From an uncultured Flavobacteriaceae bacterium (GTDB lineage Bacteria; Bacteroidota; Bacteroidia; Flavobacteriales; Flavobacteriaceae), in assembly GCA_947486785.1 (NCBI GenBank), contig CANKUU010000020.1:1-64000 (forward strand): a DNA stretch of 64,000 nucleotides, written 5' to 3'. Under the pieces are notes generated by a model. That model searched no databases, had not been told where the DNA came from, and saw only the letters and a list, made by a program, of their open reading frames with translations. The translations under genes were made by a program, and so were the position numbers. Positions within the stretch are counted from its first letter, which is position 1; each line of letters starts with the position of its first letter. This document shows positions 36,496 to 45,223 of this stretch, piece by piece.

Positions 36496-37278
36496 ATGGC
36501 AAAAAAAAAGGCAGAAGTAACCGTAGAAGACAAGTTAAGAGCATTATATGATTTGCAATTAATTGATTCTAGAGTTGATGAAATAAGAAATGTTCGTGGT
36601 GAACTTCCGTTAGAGGTTGTAGATCTTGAAAATGAAATTTTAGGCTTAAAAACTAGAATTGACAAGCTAAAAACTGATTTAGAGACCATTAATTATGAAA
36701 TCACGGCAAAAAAGAACTTAATTGATGAGTCTAAAACTTTAATTAAGAAATATACCGAGCAGCAAAAGAACGTTCGAAATAGTAGAGAATTCAATTCAAT
36801 TACCAAAGAATTAGAATATCAAGAACTTGAAATTCAATTAGCCGAAAAGAATATTAAAGAATTTAAAGCTCAAATAGATCAAAAAAAATCGGTTATTTCT
36901 GAAACTAAAGAGCGGTTAAGCGAAAGAGAAAGTCACTTAAAGCATAAGAAAAGTGAGCTGAATGCTATTTTGGCCGAAACTGAAAAAGAGGAAAAAGCAT
37001 TACTTGACAAATCTGAAAAATTTCAAAAAGATATTGAAGAGCGTTTAGTAAGGGCTTATTTTCGTATTAGAAATAATGTAAAAAATGGTTTAGCCGTTGT
37101 ACCCATTGAAAGAGGTGCATCTGGAGGTTCTTTCTTTACAATACCGCCTCAAGTACAAGTAGAAATAGCTTCTCGTAAAAAAATAATTACAGACGAACAT
37201 AGTGGTAGAATTTTAGTAGATCCTGTATTAGCTGAAGAAGAACAACAAAAAATGAAAAAAATGTTTTCCAAGCTTTAA
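36496..37278 (+). CDS. Coiled-coil protein of the C4 zinc-ribbon (DUF164) family lacking the cysteines
   Basis: The 260 residues are a long coiled coil (about 10-180) followed by a domain that aligns with the C4-type zinc ribbon seen at the C-terminus of this family. The end reads RGASGGSFFTIPPQVQVEI and IITDEHSGRILVDPVL. Zinc-binding members have cysteines where this protein has serines (GACGGC, CEHCGR), so all four ligands appear lost and zinc binding is unlikely. Family members are often next to Nif3-like genes, as here. Function is unknown; the coiled coil suggests a scaffold or nucleic-acid-associated role. Confidence 0.85.
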   Translation: MAKKKAEVTVEDKLRALYDLQLIDSRVDEIRNVRGELPLEVVDLENEILGLKTRIDKLKTDLETINYEITAKKNLIDESKTLIKKYTEQQKNVRNSREFNSITKELEYQELEIQLAEKNIKEFKAQIDQKKSVISETKERLSERESHLKHKKSELNAILAETEKEEKALLDKSEKFQKDIEERLVRAYFRIRNNVKNGLAVVPIERGASGGSFFTIPPQVQVEIASRKKIITDEHSGRILVDPVLAEEEQQKMKKMFSKL

Positions 37279-37299
37279 GCATTTAGCACATAAAACATA

Positions 37300-37334
37300 A
37301 AAAAATCCATTCAGCCTGCTGAATGGATTTTTTA
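37300..37334 (+). terminator. Rho-independent terminator after the zinc-ribbon-family gene
   Basis: A 15-base perfect stem AAAAAATCCATTCAG / CTGAATGGATTTTTT with loop CCTG lies 21 bases after the stop and ends in a T run. It is symmetric enough to work in both directions. Confidence 0.88.
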
Positions 37335-37678
37335 TTGCTCTCTTTTCACTTGGTTAAACTTAGGTCTTCATTTTTAAGTGCTGTAGTAAACTAGTGGGTC
37401 ATTTTATCTAACGCAAAAAACATACTGAAACCTTAGCGAGAAGCTGTTATATTTTATTTAAGTATTTACGATTTAATTAAAAAAACGCAGCGTTGTTCAA
37501 CAATTAACACAAAAAGTATTGAACCACCTTCGTATTTTAAATCGATTTAAGCGCTTCAACCAACCTAAAACAGGCACTTTAACGCATTGCTATTTGTAAT
37601 CTTTAAATAAGTAGTAATTCTATTAGATAGAAATTTAAATATTTTATGTTAGCATACGCTAGTTCAACTAAAAGCATT
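37335..37678. other. Intergenic region between two terminators
   Basis: AT-rich spacer between convergent transcripts. I see no ORF or RNA-like element of note. Confidence 0.5.
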
Positions 37679-37711
37679 AAAAAACCCTTTTCGAAGTATC
37701 GACAAGGGTTT
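37679..37711 (-). terminator. Terminator of the clpP-like gene
   Basis: On the minus strand AAACCCTT and AAGGGTTT form a stem, helped by inner TCGA pairing, and a T-rich tail (GGGTTTTTTAA) follows. It lies about 40 bases after the stop of the clpP-like gene. Confidence 0.75.
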
Positions 37712-37749
37712 GTATCATAGGTTAAAGACTACGTATATAATATCTAATG

Positions 37750-38298
37750 CTATTCTAAAATAGCATCAACAATACCATATTTAATAGATTCTTCAGCTCC
37801 CATCCAATAATCACGATCAAAATCTTTCATTACACGATCATAGTCTTGTCCACAATTTTCTGCTAAAATTCGTGCACTAAGCTCTTTGGTCTTTATAATT
37901 TCCTTTGCCTGTATTTCAATGTTAGATGCTTGTCCTCTTGCACCACCACTTGGTTGGTGTATCATTACTTGCGCATGTGGCTGAATAAATCGTCTACCCT
38001 TTGCCCCTACAGATAATAAGATTGACCCCATAGAAGCAGCTAAACCAGTACATATAGTTGACACCGGACTTTTTAAAGCCTTTATGGTATCATACATAGC
38101 AAAACCAGAAGTAACATAACCTCCTGGGCTGTTAATATATAATTGAATCTCTTTACTATTCTGCATATCAAGATATAATAAACGATCAATTACATGTTTT
38201 GCAGAATCATCGTCAACCATGCCCCAAAGGAACACCTTTCGTTCTTCTAACATTTTTTCGTCTATGGCCTCTTGTATTTTTCCTTTTTTAGAACTCAT
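37750..38298 (-). CDS. ClpP-like ATP-dependent protease proteolytic subunit (short paralogue)
   Basis: ClpP forms barrel-shaped serine protease complexes fed by Clp ATPases. The 182 residues keep the oxyanion/substrate region YINSPGGYVTSGFAMYDTI, Ser89 in LAASMGSILLS, His114 in VMIHQPSGG, and Asp163 in FDRDYWMGAEES, so the triad is intact. The N-terminus (MSSKKGKIQEAIDEK) is short and unlike the usual long ClpP of this group, which is normally beside clpX; no clpX is nearby. It is therefore probably a second ClpP that may pair with the main one. The symbol is left empty because the orthologue is uncertain. Confidence 0.9.
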   Translation of the reverse strand: MSSKKGKIQEAIDEKMLEERKVFLWGMVDDDSAKHVIDRLLYLDMQNSKEIQLYINSPGGYVTSGFAMYDTIKALKSPVSTICTGLAASMGSILLSVGAKGRRFIQPHAQVMIHQPSGGARGQASNIEIQAKEIIKTKELSARILAENCGQDYDRVMKDFDRDYWMGAEESIKYGIVDAILE

Positions 38299-38396
38299 TT
38301 CTTATTTTCTTGGTAAGTTTCAAAATTAATCAATTTATTCGGGAAATCTAACACCAATAAGAAGCTTCATTTTTATCCTATATGTTTGAAAGAAGT

Positions 38397-38404
38397 TATA
38401 TTTG
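38397..38404 (+). promoter_or_regulatory. Probable -7 element of the following secreted-protein gene (TATATTTG)
   Basis: TATATTTG matches TAnnTTTG and lies 16 bases before the ATG at 38421. Its location downstream of the track's start at 38382 supports the later ATG as the real start. Confidence 0.45.
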
Positions 38405-38420
38405 GACAAATAAGACTACA

Positions 38421-39089
38421 ATGAAAAAAATTCTGTCGTTTGCCCTTCTTATAGTTGTCTTTTCGAGCTTTATATTACCGGCACACTTAAAAAAAGAAAT
38501 ACAAGAAGAAACTAATATTCTAAAAAAAATTGCACAAGCAAATGGATTTGAAAATTGGAAAAATGTTAATCAAATCAAATTCACATTTAATGTAGATAGA
38601 GATACTACACATTTTGAGCGTACTTGGTCTTGGAAACCCAAAACCAATGATATTACTGCAACTTCCGTCAATGCCCATATAGAATACAATTGGGCTAGTA
38701 TGGATAGCCTTGCGCATAAAACAAACGCTAGCTTTATAAATGATAAATTTTGGCTACTACTACCCTACCAACTCGTTTGGGATGCAGACAACCTAAACCA
38801 CACCCACTTAAAAGAAGCTCAAGCACCAATAAGCAAAAAAACTATGCAAAAATTAACCATAGTTTACGGTCTTAAAGGTGGCTACACCCCAGGTGACGCA
38901 TATGATTTATATTTTGGTGATGACTATATTATTAAAGAATGGGTTTTTAGAAAAAGTAACCAAGCCGAAGCTTCTTTAAGTACATCGTTTGAAGAGTATA
39001 AAACTATAAACGGATTAAACATTGCCACTTTACATAAAACAGCAAATGAAAATTTTAAATTATACTTCACCGAAATTGAGGTAAAATAG
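38421..39089 (+). CDS. Secreted protein of unknown function
   Basis: With the ATG at 38421 the product has 222 residues and begins with a clean signal peptide (MKKILSFALLIVVFSSFILP). The track's start at 38382 adds 13 residues and overlaps a likely promoter, so I reject it. The mature part looks like a beta-rich domain with many Trp/Tyr (WSWKPKTNDITATSV, YDLYFGDDYIIKEWVFRKS). Similar sequences occur in Flavobacteriaceae without a known function; a lipoprotein-carrier-like fold is possible but unproven. Confidence 0.7.
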   Translation: MKKILSFALLIVVFSSFILPAHLKKEIQEETNILKKIAQANGFENWKNVNQIKFTFNVDRDTTHFERTWSWKPKTNDITATSVNAHIEYNWASMDSLAHKTNASFINDKFWLLLPYQLVWDADNLNHTHLKEAQAPISKKTMQKLTIVYGLKGGYTPGDAYDLYFGDDYIIKEWVFRKSNQAEASLSTSFEEYKTINGLNIATLHKTANENFKLYFTEIEVK

Positions 39090-39495
39090 AAGTCCATTTT
39101 TGTGTCTTAATCAATATCATGTAATGTTTTCATCAAAATTACATCTTCGGGCATGTTTATTTTACCTGCTTGTTAATGATCTAGATTTGGTGCAAAATAA
39201 GCCTAAAATAGTGATGTTTACTAACCTCAAATGAATCACTAGTTTATATTTTATAATACGGAAAAGAGACACCAGGGAATAGTTAATCAGATACCCCAAA
39301 AGCGAGATTAAAAAACAAATTAAAATTGCAGCATAAAACTATATGTTTGAGCTTAACTATGCCCTAAAACTATCCGAAGAAAAAGAAAGACTATATTATT
39401 CTGCATATTCTTTAAAATGGCGTTCTTATACGTTTGTTGACGTTTCGGCTATAATTAGAGTAGCAATAAAAAGTAGTGAACTTTTGATTAAGCAC
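39090..39495. other. Intergenic region, nothing firm
   Basis: About 400 bases between a rightward gene and the tail of a leftward GNAT gene. A 77-codon frame at 39343-39576 runs into the GNAT gene antisense and has no family resemblance; I do not accept it. No clear terminator is visible. Confidence 0.5.
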
Positions 39496-40029
39496 TTAGC
39501 TAAAACTTTTTATTTTGTTATATTTTTCATTGAGTTTATAAAATCTATGTTCATCACAAATTTTATCATTCTTTAAAATTGCATTTTTAAAGATTCCTTC
39601 CTTTTTATATCCATTTTTCTCAAGCACGCTCATTGATGCAATATTATATTCAAATACACCAGCAAATATTCGATTTAAATCAAGGGTATCAAACCCGTAT
39701 TTAGTAATCAATTCCACAGCGCTAGTTGCGATTCCATTTCCCCAAAATGGTTCGCCAACCCAATATCCGATTTCAGCAGATTTTTGATACACGTCTTTTT
39801 GCATTATTAATCCAATTACACCAGAAAGTTTGCCTTTATATTCTATTCCAAACGTTTGTTTAGGGACTTCCTTATTCGTTGATTCTATAAAAAATACGGC
39901 ATCACTTTCCTTGTATGGATAAGGAATGTAGTCTCTTAAATTATCCCAAACCTTCTTATTATTGGCAAGTTTTGCCAATTCGGTTTTATCTGAAAATTTC
40001 AGGGGTCTTATTTTAATTTTTTCTTCCAA
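39496..40029 (-). CDS. GNAT family N-acetyltransferase (RimJ/RimL type)
   Basis: The 177-residue protein has the RimJ/RimL-like layout: IKIRPLKFSDKTELAKLANN, DAVFFIESTNKEVPKQTFGI, IGYWVGEPFWGNGIATSAVE with the acetyl-CoA loop (GNGIAT), and ASMSVLEKNGYKKEGIFKNA. Relatives acetylate protein N-termini, amino groups or small molecules; the substrate is unknown. The start is a TTG at 40029; no better in-frame ATG exists before the conserved core. Another GNAT gene is just upstream on the same strand (95-base gap). Confidence 0.9.
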   Translation of the reverse strand: MEEKIKIRPLKFSDKTELAKLANNKKVWDNLRDYIPYPYKESDAVFFIESTNKEVPKQTFGIEYKGKLSGVIGLIMQKDVYQKSAEIGYWVGEPFWGNGIATSAVELITKYGFDTLDLNRIFAGVFEYNIASMSVLEKNGYKKEGIFKNAILKNDKICDEHRFYKLNEKYNKIKSFS

Positions 40030-40124
40030 TTTCGGTTTAGTTCAAATGAGATACAACAAAAGTATAGAACGCAAACTAAATAAACCTTACCTCTGCCTTA
40101 ACTGTCACGCATCTAAAAATAATA

Positions 40125-40592
40125 TTAAGCTTTGGTAAGCAAACGCATTTCAGTAATATGCTTTTTAAATCCAGCTTTCTCATACGCTTTAATTGCTGCG
40201 CTATTTTCATCATAAACTGTAAGGCGTACTTCTTCGATTCCTCTTGCCTTTGACCATTCTTTTAGGTAGCTGATAATTTTACCATTTACACCCTTTCCTC
40301 TAAACTCTTCATCAGTATACATAAAACCAAGATAAGCGTAATGGGGAAAATCTAAATAGGGCAAAGCTTTCTTAATTTTTGCATAACCTGAGGCAATTAT
40401 TCTTAGGTTGTATTCTACTACAACCACCTCAGCATCCTCATGAAGTATTAATTCTTTTAGATCATAGTAATTAATTGGGTCGCTGGCTAAAGTTGGGTCA
40501 AAAACCCTCTCAAATTTAATGATACCCTGCTCAAAAGTCAGCAATACAGTTAAATCATCAAGTGTAGCAGCTCTTACATTATATTTTTCCAT
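40125..40592 (-). CDS. GNAT family N-acetyltransferase
   Basis: The 155 residues show GNAT features: an N-terminal RAATLDDLTVLLTFEQG, the acetyl-CoA-binding LGFMYTDEEFRGKGVNGKII with RGKGVN, and the terminal DENSAAIKAYEKAGFKKHIT. It is the first of two adjacent GNAT genes. They differ enough in sequence to be separate subfamilies rather than recent duplicates. The substrate is unknown. Confidence 0.9.
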   Translation of the reverse strand: MEKYNVRAATLDDLTVLLTFEQGIIKFERVFDPTLASDPINYYDLKELILHEDAEVVVVEYNLRIIASGYAKIKKALPYLDFPHYAYLGFMYTDEEFRGKGVNGKIISYLKEWSKARGIEEVRLTVYDENSAAIKAYEKAGFKKHITEMRLLTKA

Positions 40593-40650
40593 AAATACAT
40601 CAACTTAGGTAGATTTCTCTAAAGTACTATATATTTACAAAAAAATAAGG

Positions 40651-41292
40651 ATGCATTTTTTATCTGATGCTTTAGAAGCGTATATCAAAAACCACTCTGA
40701 AAACGAGCCTGAACTACTTCAAAACCTTACGCGAGAAACACATTTAAAAGTCATTCAACCGCGAATGATTACCGGACACTTTCAAGGTAGAGTTTTAAGT
40801 ATGCTCGCGAAACTAAAAAACCCGAAATATGTGCTAGAAATAGGCACATATACGGGTTACTCTGCGCTTTGTTTGGCCGAAGGTTTACAAGCAGATGGCC
40901 AACTGCACACGATAGATGTTAATGAAGAGCTTGCCAGCATACAAAGAAAATATTTTGACCAAAGTATTCATAAACATCAAATTATACCGCATATAGGTGA
41001 TGCATTAGACATAATACCAAAACTTGACATTTGTTTTGATTTGGTCTTTATTGATGCCGAAAAGCGAAGTTATGATGCTTATTTTGAAGCAGCTATAAAA
41101 AAGACAAAACCAGGCGGTATTATTCTTTCAGATAATGTACTATGGTCTGGAAAAGTGGTTGAACCTTTAAAAGAAAAAGATAAGGCTACTAAAGTATTAC
41201 TTGCCTATAACAAAAAATTACAAGAAGACCCTAGAGTTGAAACGGTACTACTTCCCATTCGTGATGGACTTACACTATGTAGGGTACTATAA
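40651..41292 (+). CDS. SAM-dependent O-methyltransferase (class I, COMT-like)
   Basis: The 213-residue protein has the SAM-binding VLEIGTYTGYSALCLAEGL (about residues 67-85), the acidic HTIDVNEELASI, and the metal-site Asp in LVFIDAEKRSYDAYFE with SDNVLWSGKVVEP. This is the cation-dependent catechol/caffeoyl-CoA O-methyltransferase family (family 3). The acceptor is unknown; bacterial members methylate varied hydroxyl groups. Its last 23 bases overlap the 3' end of the convergent PAP2 gene. Confidence 0.93.
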   Translation: MHFLSDALEAYIKNHSENEPELLQNLTRETHLKVIQPRMITGHFQGRVLSMLAKLKNPKYVLEIGTYTGYSALCLAEGLQADGQLHTIDVNEELASIQRKYFDQSIHKHQIIPHIGDALDIIPKLDICFDLVFIDAEKRSYDAYFEAAIKKTKPGGIILSDNVLWSGKVVEPLKEKDKATKVLLAYNKKLQEDPRVETVLLPIRDGLTLCRVL

Positions 41293-41830
41293 TTTTTTTG
41301 TGTAATCGGTGAAAAACAACAGCAAACAAAAAACCAATTACCGCACCAACCAAAATATCAACGGGATAATGTACCCCTAAATAAATTCTACTATAGGAAA
41401 ATAGAATTGGATATAACCACAACACCTGTATTATTGGTAATTGTCTTCTCAAAAGTAAAACCGTTAAGGTTACCACACTAAATGAAAATGAAGCGTGACC
41501 CGAAAAAAAACTGAAATCAGTTGGCTCTTTAATAATTCGTATAATCTGATTTAAATTTTCATCATTATTAGGGCGTAACCGCGCTACAGTATTTTTTACG
41601 ATAAACATAAAAACTACCAAAACAGTAAGCATTGCTGTGTATAAAAGTAGTATCCAACTGCCTACTTTGGCAGCATATTTCCAAAAAATAATTGCGATGA
41701 TACCTATAAAAAGTGGAATCCAGATACGAAAATCAGTTACAGCAACCCAAAAAGGATCATATAGTTCATTACCAAGATTGTTGAGATAAATTAGAGTGTC
41801 TTTATCCCATTTCAGAAGCTTTTCAAGCAT
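41270..41830 (-). CDS. PAP2-family lipid phosphatase
   Basis: The 186-residue membrane protein has the three phosphatidic acid phosphatase motifs: KNTVARLRP, the SGH motif in FFSGHASFSF, and SRIYLGVHYPVDILVGAVIG. About five to six membrane spans are visible. In bacteria such enzymes act on undecaprenyl pyrophosphate, phosphatidylglycerophosphate or lipid A; which one applies here is unknown. It starts 1 base after the stop of the upstream tatA-like gene and is probably translationally coupled to it. Confidence 0.93.
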   Translation of the reverse strand: MLEKLLKWDKDTLIYLNNLGNELYDPFWVAVTDFRIWIPLFIGIIAIIFWKYAAKVGSWILLLYTAMLTVLVVFMFIVKNTVARLRPNNDENLNQIIRIIKEPTDFSFFSGHASFSFSVVTLTVLLLRRQLPIIQVLWLYPILFSYSRIYLGVHYPVDILVGAVIGFLFAVVFHRLHKKIIVPYIV

Positions 41831-41831
41831 A

Positions 41832-42158
41832 CTATTTTCTCTTTATAGAACCCGAAAATTTCTCTACACCGTCTGTTACTTCTTTAATTTCTTTACTAAG
41901 ACCCGAAGTTAAATTACCCTTAACTTCATTGATGTCTTTTTGAATATCTGTTACAAAACTTGTGTCAATGCCTTGTTTATCTGCACTTTTCTGAATCTCT
42001 TGCTTTATATCTTCTGTAGCATCTTTCAACTGTCGCATTCCTTTTCCTAGGCCTTTAGCAATGCCTGGTATTTTATCAGCTCCAAATACCATTACCACAA
42101 TAAACATGATAAAAAATATCTCTCCTCCGCTAATAAATAAAAAATGAACTGTATTCAT
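41832..42158 (-). CDS. tatA: Twin-arginine translocase TatA/TatE family protein
   Basis: TatA forms the pore-like part of the Tat export system for folded proteins. The 108 residues have the typical N-terminal span (GGEIFFIMFIVVMVFGADKI), the hinge FGADKIPGIAKGLGKGMRQL, an amphipathic helix and a long charged tail. The start residues MNTVHFLFISGG fit the family. tatC is not next to it. The nearby gene at 51822 has a Tat-like signal and may use this system. Confidence 0.9.
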   Translation of the reverse strand: MNTVHFLFISGGEIFFIMFIVVMVFGADKIPGIAKGLGKGMRQLKDATEDIKQEIQKSADKQGIDTSFVTDIQKDINEVKGNLTSGLSKEIKEVTDGVEKFSGSIKRK

Positions 42159-42191
42159 AGTTACAAATATAATGAAGTTTCTGTACTCAGC

Positions 42192-42225
42192 TCAAAAAAA
42201 AAGCCTTGCTTATTGCAAGGCTTTT
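42192..42225 (-). terminator. Rho-independent terminator after the M1 peptidase gene
   Basis: Perfect 11-base arms AAAAGCCTTGC / GCAAGGCTTTT with loop TTATT give, on the minus strand, a hairpin followed by a long T run (TTTTTTTTTGAG). It lies 22 bases after the stop of the peptidase gene. Confidence 0.9.
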
Positions 42226-42246
42226 ATAGGTATTAACTAAATAGGT

Positions 42247-44553
42247 TTAGCCTTTTACTTTTTCTTTCATTTGGTCAAAATCTGACTTTTGCTCTTTCTT
42301 TGGCCATGAATTATTGCTAGTATCAATATCAGCAGTTTCTGCTTTTGGATCTACCACTACCCCTGTAAGCTCTTTTTGCGTAGCAAGCACAACACTCACC
42401 TCTTTATCATTTTTTCTCCAAATTTCCGCAGGGTACCTTACATTCTCTCTTGTACCGTCTGCATACGTATACTCTACAATTAAAGGCATTGGTATACCTC
42501 CTGGCTTGTCATAAGTTACTTGATAGATAAATTTCGGCTCTTTTACGGCTGCGCGTTCAGCGGCAGTCATATTATCCATCATAAATTCTTTTAATGTTTT
42601 AGAAGTCTCGGACGATGATTTACCCTTTAATTTACTGTCAAATTCTGCATCATCTTCTTCTACTAAATATACTAAAGGTGGTAAATCTGAGATCTTTTGC
42701 CCTCGCTGCTCTATCGCCTCCTTTAGTTTGGCTGATGGTTTCTTTGAGACGTAAAATTTCTTTATGTCTTTTACTCCCATATCTACATAATCAGTGGTAT
42801 AAAACCATCCTCTCCAAAAATAATCTAAATCAACCGCAGAGGCATCTTCCATAGTTCTAAAGAAATCTTCTGGCGTTGGATGTTTAAACATCCATCTTTG
42901 TGCATAGGTTTTAAAAGCATGATCAAAAAGCTCTCTACCCATTACGGTCTCTCGGAGTATATTTAATGCTGTTGCTGGTTTACCGTAAGCATTAGGTCCT
43001 AGTTGGTATACATTTTCTGGGTTCGACATAATTGGTGATATCGTACTTTGATCACCGCTCATGTAAGGTACTATTTTAGATGGCGCTCCTCTTCTCGAAG
43101 GATATGCCTTATTGGGTGCAATAGCTTCTGGAAATTCTTCTCCAAATTCTTGCTCTGCCATGTATTGCATAAAAGTATCTAAACCTTCATCCATCCATCC
43201 CCATTGACGTTCATCAGAATTTACAATCATTGGGAAAAAATTATGCCCTACCTCATGAATAATAACGCTAATCATTCCGTATTTAACTCTATCAGAGTAA
43301 GACCCATCTTTATTTGGTCGACCATAGTTCCAGCAGATCATTGGATATTCCATTCCCTGATTTTTTGCATGAACTGATATTGCTTTTGGGTAAGGGTAAT
43401 CGAATGTGTGACTAGAATAAGACTTTAAGGTAAGTGCAACCGCTTTTGTGGAATACTCTTCCCATAGGGGGTTGCCTTCTTTAGGATAAAGTGACACCGC
43501 CATTACATCTCTGTTGCCCATTTTAACCGCTTGCATATCCCATATGAACCTACGAGAACTTGCAAAAGCATAATCGCGAACATTTTTAGCTTTAAATTTC
43601 CAAGTTTTTTTAGCTGTTGCAAAACCTTTAGAGGCTTCTTCGGCTTCTTTCTGATTTACAATAATTACAGGTTTATCGTATGATTTTTTAGCTTTTTCAT
43701 AGCGCTGCAACATTTCTTTTGAAAACACTTCTTTTCTATTCTGAAGCACACCGGTAGCATCTAAAATGTGGTCGGCAGGTACCGTAATATTTACGTCATA
43801 GTCTCCAAAAGTAAGCGCAAACTCTCCGTTACCCCAAAATTGATGATTTTGCCAACCTTCTACATCATTAAAAACTGCCATTCGTGGAAAAAACTGTGCA
43901 ATTACATAGGCTCTATTGCCGTCTTCAAATTCTTCGTAACCTGATCTAGCTCTATCTACTGTGTGGTCTGGTATATTATAATTCCACTTAATAGAAAACG
44001 AAATTTGCTCTTTGCTCTTTAAAGGAGTAGGCAAATCAATACGCATCATTGTAAAATTTATGGTGTGCGCTAAAGGCTTACCATTTGCATCTTTAACGTG
44101 CTCTATAACAAAGCCCCCATCAAAAGGTTCATTCAAAAATTTACTACTAAAAGAAGAAGGGCGGTATGCCATTGGCACTCCATCCCCATTTTTTAATCTT
44201 GCTTTAGAATCTTTGGCTCTAATATTTTGATCTAATTGCACCCATAAAAACGCTAAATCTTCTGGAGAATTATTTATGTAGGTAATAGTTTCATCACCAT
44301 AAATCTTGTGATTTTTATCATCAAGCTCTATGTTCATCACATAGTTGGCCTGTTGTTGGTAATAATCTGGCCCTGGGGCACCTGATGCGGAGCGGTAGGT
44401 GTTTGGTGTAGCAAACTCCTCATAAAGTTGTTTAAATTTACTTTGATTTGTGTGGCCTGGTTGTTTTTCTGTAGGCATCTGTTCTTGTGCAGGTACTAGG
44501 GTAGCGAACAAGAAAACTACCGATGCAAAACAAAACTTAATTTTAGTCATCAT
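42247..44553 (-). CDS. M1 family metallopeptidase (aminopeptidase N-like), exported
   Basis: The 768-residue protein has a signal peptide (KFCFASVVFLFATLVPAQ), an N-terminal beta-sandwich domain, and the M1 catalytic domain with zinc-binding IIHEVGHNFFPM (first His at about 433) and the third ligand Glu in QWGWMDEGLDTF. The exopeptidase GxMEN motif reads GMEYPM here, as is common in this Bacteroidota subgroup. It should act in the periplasm or at the surface on peptides. A DUF6702 gene lies just upstream on the same strand, an arrangement typical of the family. Confidence 0.93.
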   Translation of the reverse strand: MMTKIKFCFASVVFLFATLVPAQEQMPTEKQPGHTNQSKFKQLYEEFATPNTYRSASGAPGPDYYQQQANYVMNIELDDKNHKIYGDETITYINNSPEDLAFLWVQLDQNIRAKDSKARLKNGDGVPMAYRPSSFSSKFLNEPFDGGFVIEHVKDANGKPLAHTINFTMMRIDLPTPLKSKEQISFSIKWNYNIPDHTVDRARSGYEEFEDGNRAYVIAQFFPRMAVFNDVEGWQNHQFWGNGEFALTFGDYDVNITVPADHILDATGVLQNRKEVFSKEMLQRYEKAKKSYDKPVIIVNQKEAEEASKGFATAKKTWKFKAKNVRDYAFASSRRFIWDMQAVKMGNRDVMAVSLYPKEGNPLWEEYSTKAVALTLKSYSSHTFDYPYPKAISVHAKNQGMEYPMICWNYGRPNKDGSYSDRVKYGMISVIIHEVGHNFFPMIVNSDERQWGWMDEGLDTFMQYMAEQEFGEEFPEAIAPNKAYPSRRGAPSKIVPYMSGDQSTISPIMSNPENVYQLGPNAYGKPATALNILRETVMGRELFDHAFKTYAQRWMFKHPTPEDFFRTMEDASAVDLDYFWRGWFYTTDYVDMGVKDIKKFYVSKKPSAKLKEAIEQRGQKISDLPPLVYLVEEDDAEFDSKLKGKSSSETSKTLKEFMMDNMTAAERAAVKEPKFIYQVTYDKPGGIPMPLIVEYTYADGTRENVRYPAEIWRKNDKEVSVVLATQKELTGVVVDPKAETADIDTSNNSWPKKEQKSDFDQMKEKVKG

Positions 44554-44612
44554 TTGAATTAATTATTAGTCTTTCGAAAAGTAAAGCATTTTTAAGAAAA
44601 GCGTAATAAATG

Positions 44613-45119
44613 TTAGAATTTTAACATTCCTTTAGCATCTGATTTTATTAAAACAAAACTCTTCTTTTTACCATTTATCTTAAAGTGTACTACATTCTGC
44701 TGATCATCAAACAAATCCATTAAAAGCTCATTACGTATTTGAATTGATTTTACACTTGACAGCTTAATTTCTTCTAATTCAATGTAAAATATACAAACAT
44801 CGTTATCATATTTTCTACCAATTATCTGGTATGGCCTATTTTCATTGTTAATTTCCACCTTGAACTTTGCTCTTAAATACCGCTCTAAAAATGCGTCTGC
44901 TTGTTCTGATTCCTCTTCGGTTGCTAACTTCGCATTTATAGCATAACGCTCTTTTAAGAGTGCATCTAAGTCATCAATAAAAAGCCTTGTGGTAATTTGC
45001 AATGCATCATTTTTTTCTGCATAACTGATATTGGTAACGCTTACATAAAATTTATGTAGGCTTGTAAACGCAAATAAAGGCAAAACTAGAAGTATAAATA
45101 TTTTTTTTGACAATTTCAT
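44613..45119 (-). CDS. DUF6702 family protein
   Basis: The 168-residue product has a signal peptide (IFILLVLPLFAFTSLHKFYV) and the family pattern HKFYVSVTNISYAEKNDALQ, TTRLFIDDLDALL, RYLRAKFKVEINNENRPYQI, IFYIELEE. DUF6702 proteins in Flavobacteriia usually lie beside an M1 peptidase, as here (59-base gap). They may be membrane-side partners of the peptidase; the role is unknown. Confidence 0.85.
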   Translation of the reverse strand: MKLSKKIFILLVLPLFAFTSLHKFYVSVTNISYAEKNDALQITTRLFIDDLDALLKERYAINAKLATEEESEQADAFLERYLRAKFKVEINNENRPYQIIGRKYDNDVCIFYIELEEIKLSSVKSIQIRNELLMDLFDDQQNVVHFKINGKKKSFVLIKSDAKGMLKF

Positions 45120-45223
45120 ATTACACCCGTATGTTAATTATTTAAAAAAGTAAACTTTAGCACAAACGTTTATAAGGTTTATTTTGCACCCTAAAAATCA
45201 TACTCTTTTTTTGTTTCCTTTTT

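Noticed and set aside
39343-39576. 77-codon plus-strand ORF
   Set aside because: It runs antisense into the 3' end of a clear GNAT gene, has no family resemblance and lacks a convincing ribosome-binding site.
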